64,000 nucleotides of DNA. It comes from Symsagittifera roscoffensis. Lineage: Eukaryota > Xenacoelomorpha > Acoela > Convolutidae. This document shows, in pieces, positions 56,313-64,000 of this stretch (within the stretch, counting starts at the first letter, position 1; each line of letters starts with the position of its first letter). Where the stretch lies: positions 39,331,076 to 39,395,075 of the forward strand of contig NC_087069.1 of NCBI RefSeq assembly GCF_963678635.1, written 5' to 3'. Below the pieces are notes generated by a model, which was given only the letters and a program-made list of their open reading frames with translations, was not told where the DNA came from and did no database searches. Position numbers and translations under genes: made by a program.

Positions 56313-57370
56313 TCACACACTGCAGCATGTCAACAGAGTTGCGGGCCGTGCCCCAGCTTTCTTGTTCCAGCATCCTCTGCTTGCAACAGGCAGAAGATCC
56401 ACGTTTATCTTCTGTTCTCGATTCCTACAGAAGCTATTGTACAGGCATAGGCTCACATTTCGCTCCAGGTCAGCTTCTAAGAGCTCCTTCTTCTCGTTTT
56501 CCGTGGTACAAGACTTGTATGCGTTCGGATGCCTTAGGATTGCTCTCTTATATGCTCCAGGTCCTATGTCTAGCTGGAGAGACCGATAGGCTTCCGTGTT
56601 TAGGGACATATGACGCTTCGCGAGTTCATACACCCATGCCGTCATCACCGCACGGAACCAAGGCATCAATATTTGTCTTGCCCATTTTCTTTCGATCGCT
56701 TTGGGTATTCCCAGAACTTTGCAGGTAGTCTTGAACAATTCTAGCTTCTTACTGACACTCACTTTGCTCAATTGCTCTGGAGTTGGAACGGCCAACTCTT
56801 GTTCAGTCGTTTCTGCATTGGCTTCCAGCCACCTCACAGCTAGCATGGCGCTGATCACCAATATCGTCACGTTCTGGGCTTGATCAGGCAATCTCATGGA
56901 GAATAACTCTCCAGCATCCCAAACCAACACTAGTTTTGCTCTTTTGGGGTACCAAAACGTCTGCACCAGGCAGTGACACGGGTACTCCCCATGAGTCAGC
57001 AGGATATTCCTCCAAGTTCGATAACCCGATGCTATCCACAGGGACTCGATTTCCATCATAGCTGATGCGTTTCATCCTTATCATTTATTGTAGGGAAATC
57101 GCTCGACATCATCCCTCTCGCCTTCTTTTTTTGGAACTCACTGATGTTTCCTTCGCTTCACTTCACGAAATCTTCTCCCACTGTCTCATCTAATTCATCC
57201 CTAGACCTCTCCGGGACTGCCCGAAGGATCTTCATCAGTAGCTCATGAGATTTTTCAGACATCCACGACAGTCTCGCGCACTTAGGCACCGAAAAGAGCT
57301 GGTCATTCCAGCTACAGAAACGAAGTACAGAAACTATAGAGTAAATCGTTGACTTGGATGCAATTATCAT
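56313..57370 (-). pseudogene. Broken intronless minus-strand gene, possibly of viral nucleoprotein origin
   Basis: Three minus-strand pieces line up: 57370-57158 (70 codons), 57084-56984 (ISYDGNRVPVDSIGLSNLEE) and 57059-56313 (248 codons overall, protein-like from about 56990, including LVLVWDAGELFSMRLPDQAQ and LGIPKAIERKWARQILMPWF). They are separated by one stop and two frame changes. Together about 350-390 codons, no introns, more GC-rich than the flanks, inside intron 1 of the LRP-type gene on the opposite strand. The helical, basic, single-exon form and length would fit an endogenised negative-strand RNA virus nucleoprotein. I do not recognise specific motifs, so a retro-copied host gene remains possible. 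Confidence 0.4.
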
Positions 57371-57399
57371 TTTTTAGGCAATTGAAATCCAACTTTTTA

Positions 57400-59215
57400 C
57401 AGGCTGCATATGTTTGTTGTTATTGTTGGAACTTTCGAAGAAAGGGTGGAAAACTTGTGCTCGCTGTAGTTTTTTCTTCAGAAAAATTTCGACTTTTCAA
57501 TACTCACTTATGAATGGAGTTTCATTTTCATTTTTAAGTTTTTCTATTGACGCCCTTAACTCAAAATCGAAAATCTATTTCACGCGTAATCTTTTTTGTG
57601 AAGTCTTAGGGGTTTGAAAATAGCCAATTTGGGACAATTAACGCGCAAAGTTTTTGGTTTTATAACGGCGGCAATTTAGAAAAGTTCCAATCTGATTTGT
57701 AGCTACCTATTTGAAACTATTAATAGGTTTCTACGCACAAATTTTGACATAACTTTTCATTACCACCAGAAAAGCTTTGATGCTTGAACTGAAATTTTAG
57801 AAAAATATGCATTGCACCTTAAATTTTTTTGTAAGTAATATAGGTTCAAAAATCGCCATATTCATGGATTTATGAAAACATTTAGGTATACTTAATATTT
57901 TTGAATGCAACTGAAATTCATCTTGTGAAAAATACGTAAATGGCGCTCTCCAAATGCGAACGCCTACAACTGTGAACAATTTCCAGTTTTGAAAGTGGAA
58001 TTAATTTTTAAGATTTTCAGCTGTATAAAATTTGGCTATTGATCCACTTTTCTCAAGTTGGGTTAATGTTATCAAAAAAGCGCTAATCATAAATTGTTCT
58101 AAAAAATCAAAGAGCTTAAAGAGCATATATTTTCTCTTTGAAATTCGAAAGTTGAGATTTTTTCAACAAAATCAATGTTTTTTTGTTTACTTGCGTTCTT
58201 ACCTTAGTCTTTTCAAACTGTCAGTTGGCTATGTTTTATGTTTTGAACGAGAAGTTTTTGAGCAGTTTTTTTAACAAGAATGTTTTTATTCAATTTGAGT
58301 TAGATAATAATCTAAATGTCACCTTTAATCAATTAAAAAAAAAAACTATTGGGTTTTCAAAAATGTGCGTTCTGATAATTTGATATCAAATTTTTGCGTT
58401 TTGGGGATTCTTGCTCTATTCACTTTACATGACATCGTTGACATAATGCAACTGAATGATATGGTTTCGGAAAATGAAAAATAATTATGTTGAGCGAGTT
58501 GAATGCTAATTGGCCCAACCTCACTGCACGTCACTAATTTTCAAATGAAGGACAGAAGCTTCTTGCTAGTTCCTTCAAAAGTGATAGTCAGTGTGCTGTC
58601 AGCGCTCGAGACTAAAATAAGTTGGGACGAGCTGGTTAAATATGTTTATTTCAAAATATGTGTTGCACCTTATGATTTCTTTAAAGTAATAAAGGCTCGA
58701 AAAATACCAATTCAGATAAATTATAGGATGCCGAATTTCCGATTTTCTATCAACGCAAAAATTTGGCGGTGAAATAATCAGGCTCAGAAATTAATCAAGT
58801 TTCTACAAAAAAAAGATATTTTTGATTTTTTGATGATTTCATCATTCTATGCGAAAACAAACAACATCAAACACGCTTTAATCTGTTCATAGCAGTCTTG
58901 TTGTTTCTATGGTTGAAAAAGATGGAAGACTGTTTGTACTTGATGGCGTTTGTTTTCTTTAGACAAATTTTGTCTTTTCAATTAGCAGTTTGTCTGTTTT
59001 GTTTTAATTTAAGCTATATGTTAAATAAAGTGTCATCTGCGATCGTTTAAAAAATTTATTGGGGCTTCAAATATGTACTCTGATAATTTGATATAATTGA
59101 CGTGTGAGATGTATTGAGTTCTCTGAACCTCAAAGTGGCAATATGCTCCGGCTGAGAAATCATTACAAATTGAATTGAAGGGAATTGTTTGGTCTTTAAA
59201 ATACGTTACTAGACA
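57400..59215 (-). repeat. Dispersed repeat family X, long minus region
   Basis: Contains the reverse complements of several blocks of 1985-3640 and 18090-18830 ('gaacaatt...acgcgc' type at 57630, 'gcagtcttgtt' at about 58893, 'tatcaaattatcaga' complement at about 59085). It also holds an internal diverged duplication (58355-58400 against 59070-59100). Small ORFs here show no domain. Confidence 0.5.
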
Positions 59216-59305
59216 CAAAATATATTACTCCATATAGCGTGTGGAGAAGAGCTTCAAAAAAACTATACAAGATTTTTTAAGTCTTACAAAAATTGAACAT
59301 TTTAG

Positions 59306-59503
59306 GCAAAGCTATAACGACCCTGACATGTTCTTTTTGGGGCTCTGAAGATCAGAAGAAACAGTTTTTCGTGACTAAGAACACAATGTACCTCCATTGG
59401 GCCATCATGGCTGCCTCCCCCTCGGACGCAATGGGCAAAGTGCTGACAGACCAGGGCATCGGAATTAACGGAGTCACTCAGATCACATACGACCCTCATC
59501 TGG
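59306..59503 (+). CDS. LRP-type gene exon 2
   Basis: 66 codons: GKAITTLTCSFWGSEDQKKQ, then NTMYLHWAIMAASPSDAMGK and NGVTQITYDPHL. Acceptor 'acattttag' takes phase 1 from exon 1; donor gtgagt leaves phase 1. The segment ending ITYDPHL directly precedes the DYLYFANH strand of exon 3, the position of the YWTD-type blade motif. Confidence 0.75.
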
Positions 59504-59905
59504 GTGAGTAATCGCCTTTCAAAATTAGGGTTGAATTGACTGAAATTTTTTGAATTTTTTCCCCTTTCGATCTGAACCACAATGTATTCAACGTTTTTTT
59601 TCATTGAAAATTTTAGTATTCAAAGAAAAAACTAATGAAAGTCATTATGAATTGCATATAGATAGTTCGAAATTTGTGGTCTAAATGAGAAACAATAACC
59701 AAGTTAATTTCCAATAAACTCATAAAACCTAGAATTTATTTTATCAGAAGTAATTTTCACCAAGTTTCAAAAAATTATTTCTAAAATTAATCTGACTTTC
59801 AAAAATGTGTGATGACATTAATTTTATCATCGTATCGTGTTCTCCTGGTTATGATCTTTTTTTTAAAAGTTTTTGATACTGATTCTCTTGGCAGTCTGTT
59901 TTTAG

Positions 59906-60044
59906 ACTATTTGTACTTCGCAAACCACTACTCCAGCCACTGGACTCTGGAGGCCATGAATGTCTCTTCGCCCCAACAGAGGATTGAACTCATCCAGGGC
60001 AGCAATGGAGGCCCAGAAGTAGTCGCTCTGCTCACCCTCAAACA
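59906..60044 (+). CDS. LRP-type gene exon 3
   Basis: The acceptor chosen is 'tctgtttttag' (ends 59905), because the upstream cag at 59892-59894 would read into a stop. The reading is DYLYFANHYSSHWTLEAMNV then VVALLTLK. DYLYFANH corresponds to the LYW-x-D motif of propeller blades. The donor gtaaga leaves CA, completed by G of exon 4 to Gln. Confidence 0.8.
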
Positions 60045-60872
60045 GTAAGAACACTTATGGCGTGTTATATCTATGATTGTATGTATGTATGTATCCCCAA
60101 ATAGGTACAGGGTCGAGTTGTAGGAAGTATTTCAACTGCTTCCTGGAGTCACTTTACCCTTTGTGGGCCTTTCCATGGTTTGATCGGCTGTTTGAACCCG
60201 TGTTGATACATCTCAGACTGAGACGTTTTGGACAAAATTATATTTAGACTTTTCAATCAAAATGCGGCAGATATTTCAGCCGATCTAAAGTTAATACATT
60301 TCAGCCAATTTCAGTTTGAGGCAACTGAAAAAAAAACTAGATTAGAAACAAACTCTGATTCTCACGCATTATTCCTCTCGTGCCTGATGTAAGCGCAGCA
60401 AAGCAAACGTATACTACTTGCCAATGCCGTTTGTTTTTAACAATTATTTGAATTATTGCTGCAATGGTTAATTGTATTTGTTTTTTTTCGCCGAAATCTC
60501 TCAATTTTAAATGATGTAGCGGCACCGATTAAATCGAACCACTCAAATTTTCCTTGAAAAGCCTCAAAAACCGACACAAGAAACGAAAGACTTTTGAGGG
60601 GTTTATAAGCAAAACTTGAGCGGGTTTAAAAGTTTTTTTCAGAAAATCTTGAGTTGTTTTACCGCTTATCTCGGCCAGGGTGATAAAAATCTTGATGAAT
60701 TCTTCCATTATGAAGACTTGGGGAGCATACTTTCTTGAGGACTGAGAGTTATAAGTTAGCGATAGGTTAGAATTTTCAGCCATTAAAATTTACACGCATT
60801 AGTAAGGAATCTTCATGCGAAGTACAAGTAACTATTTGGAAAGATCTTGACTACGGTATAATTGATTTATAG

Positions 60873-61029
60873 GACTTTTCTCTGGCTGCTATCTGACAAC
60901 ACTCTGGGTTATTCCAACTTGGATGCCACTAACAAACAGACAGGAATTTCTCTCACCAGCGGAAAGACTGTGGTAGACCTCACTGGATATAACGAAGACA
61001 TCTATATCGCATACTCTGACTCAGTCGAG
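60873..61029 (+). CDS. LRP-type gene exon 4
   Basis: TFLWLLSDNTLGYSNLDATN, then GKTVVDLTGYNEDIYIAYSD and SVE. Contains two blade-like repeats (FLWLLSDNTLGYSNLD and IYIAYSDS). Acceptor gatttatag, donor gtagat, phase 0 at the end. The intron before it (60045-60872) holds a short (tatg)n run at about 60080 and nothing else recognised. Confidence 0.8.
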
Positions 61030-61109
61030 GTAGATAACATTTTTAAATGTTTTAGCCGAAAATAGTCAGGTATTTGCAATTGCAACAATATGTAAGTTTT
61101 TTTGTTGAT

Positions 61110-61668
61110 ATATATAAGCTTGTTTTGTTTTTTATTGTTCCGACTTTCGATACGAAAGTAACGGAATATTTGTGCTCGGGGGTGGGTTTTTTTTTCTTCA
61201 GACAAATTTCGACTTTTTAACTAGCCATTTTTGACGGAATTTTTTAATATCATTCGAAAGTTATTGTTTTCCTGAGCTTGAATTTGAAAAGATATTTTAC
61301 CTGTGATCATTTTTCATAAAGTTATGGGGGTTTAAAGACTGCCATTTTGGCCAATTTGGAACAATTAACGCGCGATAAATTTCGCGCTATTAACGCGCGA
61401 GATTTAATCCGTCTTGGAAATCGTTCCAAATTGGTTCAAGGATGCTTTTATGCAATAATTGATTTGTTAATAGGCGCAAAATCTATCACTTTGTACTTAA
61501 TATGAGGTGTGGGGGGATGTTTTTACATAAAATCTCAAATTTTTTCAAAATTTTTTATTTTTTCTATCACATTGAAATTTTTCATGTTATTAATGCTCCA
61601 TAGACCTTAAAAGGCAGTCGGAACATTCAGGGCTTCGCCCTGATACGAGCAGTCTTGTTTTACTGGTT
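61110..61668 (-). repeat. Dispersed repeat family X in intron 4
   Basis: Carries 'cctgtgatcatttttc' (complement of 2680-2696) and 'gccaatttggaacaattaac'. It ends with the perfect hairpin cagggcttcgccctg (61628-61642) followed by 'atacgagcagtcttgtttt'. This is the clearest terminal module of the family. Confidence 0.65.
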
Positions 61669-61736
61669 ACCAGTTGTTTGTGGTCAAAAAGCTGTTTCCA
61701 AAAAAATTATCAGACTTTTGATACTGCTTTTTTCAG

Positions 61737-62097
61737 AAGCGAAGTCTGCAAAACGACTTATGGACAGCCATGGGGTGGTCTGTTTCTTTTGACGCAGCTA
61801 CTGTCAAATCAATTGTTGCTACTAGCTCAAGTCTATATGTCGGACTGTCGTCGGGCAAAGTCGAACTAATTGACATGGCCACGTGGACGAAGGCGGACGC
61901 CACTTTTGCCGACTTCTCGTCCTGGGGTTTGACTGACTTCTGTGTGACGACTGCGGCTTCAGAGGATCCGACAGGGTTCAAGTCAGCTTGCACCGGAATT
62001 AGTGTGTGCTCCGAGTTCTGCTTTGATGTCGAGGGTGCTCCCACGTGTTACTGTGCCCATGAAGCCCTGAAAGTGGAAGTCGACGAAGATTGCCCAG
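61737..62097 (+). CDS. LRP-type gene exon 5: last propeller blade and EGF-like module
   Basis: 120 codons. The first part finishes the propeller (LYVGLSSGKVELIDMATW, FSSWGLTDFCVTTAASED). The end is an EGF-like module with six cysteines: AC-TGISV-C-SEF-C, then TC-Y-C and DEDC. A propeller followed by an EGF module is the repeating unit of LRP/LDL-receptor-type proteins; the propeller is the ligand-binding part. Acceptor ttttttcag, donor gttaca, phase 1. Confidence 0.8.
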
Positions 62098-62435
62098 GTT
62101 ACAACAATTAGAATTTTTGAAAGCCTTTCTAAAACTTCGCTGCATTATTTTGTCATCTTTTTGGCTTGCAAAGTACAGAAAAGTGCAATATAATAAGTTT
62201 AATAAATTCAGAAGAAAAATCTTGAAAATGTTTTTAAAGTTTGAGATATACATCAATGAACTAGTAGTTCTGATGAATGTTTAATTTATTGGGATCAATG
62301 ATGAAGTTCCTAATCTACAATGTAAACCGAATTTTTGAAGTTTTAAAAAGTGATTTTTAAAAAAACTTTTTGGATGTCAAATGTTTATCTACATTATAAT
62401 GGTTTGTTGTTTCTTTGATTATGTTTTTTTTCCAG

Positions 62436-62603
62436 AGCCTGAGAGCCATCTAGTTACAAGCAGTGGTCTTGATTTGGTGAAAATTACAAACAAGGGCTCT
62501 TCTAAAGAAGCTGTCTCTGAAATGACGCTGGAAGGAAGCGACAGTCAGAGCTTCATCAGTGACCTGTCATATCACAGTCCCCACAAAACCATCTATGTCG
62601 CAA
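62436..62603 (+). CDS. LRP-type gene exon 6: start of second propeller
   Basis: Reads EPESHLVTSSGLDLVKITNK, then MTLEGSDSQSFISDLSYHSP and IYVA. The pattern 'LVTSSGLDLVKI' resembles the first strand of a new propeller after an EGF module (hydrophobic strand, S-G, I). Acceptor tttttttccag, donor gttagt; phases match on both sides. Confidence 0.75.
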
Positions 62604-62609
62604 GTTAGT

Positions 62610-63600
62610 CTAGTGCCCGCATCCAGTTTCAAGCGTTAATAATCGATTATATTACGATTTTAGTACCAGTCTCACTATAATTGAGAAACAATCAATTTTA
62701 ATCAATTAATAATCGATTATAATCTCTCTTTTTAAATTCAAATTATAATTAATTATAATCCATTATAATCGATTATAATCGATTATTTATTCGTCTATTT
62801 TTTGACACAATTATAATCGATTATAATTGATTATAATCCATTATTTTTATTCAAATTTCTCTTTTTTTAGTTTTGCACAAAAATCCATTATAATTGATTA
62901 TAATTGATTATAATCCCTTTTGTTTGTCCAGTTTTGTCTTCGAAATTGCATCTAAATTGCTTATATTTTATGCTTTTTGTGTACGTTGGTTCCTATGAAA
63001 AATGAGAAAAATGTTTTTAAAGTTTTCCAATTAATTCAAATTTATAAGTTTTTTTTTTAATTTCTTCCCCATTAGAGTTGTTTTGTGATGCATATTTTAA
63101 GCTTTTTTAAACACCAAAACATCAGTAGATTTATATAGTTTTATGATTGATTCGGAAAATTTATTTTTCATCTACCGCGAGAACCTTTCCACTCATATGA
63201 AAGGATCTCTATGAAACTTTTGTTTCGTGGTATAACTTTGTGTTCAGATGAACCAAAGTGTTCAAGAGATCTCTCTTTTAGAGATTTTTAGTGACACAAA
63301 AAAAACAACCCATAAGATATATTTCGAATAAAAGAAAATTTCGGCAAAATAAGAGATTATAATCGATTATAATCGATTATAATTGATTTTAAGGGTTTTT
63401 TGTAAGAACTATAATCAATTATAATCAATTATAATCGATTATAAGAGATAATAATCTCTTGGAAAATATCACGATTATAATCGATTATAAATCCCTTAAG
63501 GACCTAATTTTGGCAATTATAATCGATTATAATTGTCAAAAAATCATCATAATAATCCGTTATAATCGATTATTTACGCCTAAACTTGGATGCGGGTGGT
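62610..63600. mobile_element. MITE-like element filled with TAATCGATTA palindromes
   Basis: Left end cccgcatccagtttcaagcg (about 62615) is matched inverted by the right end cgcctaaacttggatgcggg (63577-63596). Just inside both ends stands taatcgattat. The interior has blocks of the 10-bp unit ataatcgatt at about 62640-62920 and 63350-63570, around a non-repetitive centre. It lies in the intron between exons 6 and 7 and has no ORF. Confidence 0.7.
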
Positions 63601-63875
63601 AGAAGAAATATAGAAAGAATGAATGAAAAATTAAAAATAATACTTAGAAGGTCTTAATAAAAACCATTAAATAATCTTCATGATCGATTTATATGATATG
63701 TCAATTTTCGATCGATAAAACTTGACAGTGAAATGTTTTATTTTGTTGATTTTTTTGTTTTGTTTTGTAAGTTGTTTGAGGTCGGATTTTTACAATCAGT
63801 TTAAATTTTATAAGCCTAATTTTTTTTCTGTTCACTTCGTTTAAATGCCGTTGTGAAAAACAAAGCATTTTGTAG

Positions 63876-64000
63876 TTGATAACCAAATCAGAACGATCTC
63901 TTCTGAAAATGGAGACGAAGAGACTAGACTGGAACTGGACTACGAGATCCATCGAGTGCGGGTGGACCATAAAGACAGCCGCGTTTACATTGCGGGCGCA
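63876..64000 (+). CDS. LRP-type gene exon 7 (partial, runs off the window)
   Basis: Acceptor 'gcattttgtag', taking phase 1 from exon 6 (A|TT = Ile): IDNQIRTISSENGDEETRLE, then VRVDHKDSRVYIAGA. 'VRVDHKDSRVYIAG' is a clear blade motif (V-D-x-x-x-x-x-x-Y/LY/W). The gene continues beyond 64000. Confidence 0.8.
   Translation, partial: MITKSERSLLKMETKRLDWNWTTRSIECGWTIKTAAFTLRA

Noticed and set aside
62640-63570. CRISPR-like array of short repeats
   Set aside because: The units are 10-bp tandem palindromes without spacers, in an animal intron with terminal inverted repeats.

Overview
The window is nuclear DNA of an AT-rich animal. Spliceosomal introns with GT/AG borders, LDL-receptor modules, a JmjC (KDM2/7-type) domain, an Artemis-like nuclease and a LINE reverse transcriptase all point to a metazoan. 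I cannot place the species; an invertebrate is likely from the AT content and repeat load. There is one 200-base assembly gap (6111-6310). Several coding stretches carry stops and shifts, so either decay or uncorrected indels must be kept in mind.

Layout. 1-4395: dispersed repeats, including a terminal-inverted-repeat element filled with GGAATCC motifs. 4396-5430: three exons of LDL-receptor class A (LDLa) modules, two with breaks. 5640-8650: repeats, the gap, and a long CT microsatellite. 8700-13910: a tandemly duplicated, decaying gene with a JmjC exon and a RING-like exon. 15231-16530: an intronless, broken Artemis (DCLRE1C) relative. 16680-21530: minisatellites, dispersed repeats and a LINE fragment. 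21070-24100: decayed minus-strand coding debris, including a possible PC4-like domain. 25380-50170: about 25 kb of tandem, mosaic repeat units that hold small unrecognised ORFs, a promoter-like CCAAT array and a tRNA-derived SINE. 50712-64000: a plus-strand LRP-type gene with a signal peptide, a six-bladed propeller, an EGF module and the start of a second propeller. Its 8.35-kb first intron holds a 594-bp foldback element, a 51-bp tandem repeat and a broken intronless minus-strand gene of possible viral origin. Its last intron holds a second terminal-inverted-repeat element, filled with TAATCGATTA palindromes.

The only gene that reads cleanly through several exons is the LRP-type gene at the right end: every splice phase from 50955 to 63876 closes. 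The most unusual region is the 25-kb array. Internal differences between units let one order the events: ORF-bearing unit, insertion of the SINE, then amplification of the SINE-bearing unit. The recognisable genes do not form a pathway; this is a repeat-rich stretch between and inside ordinary animal genes.
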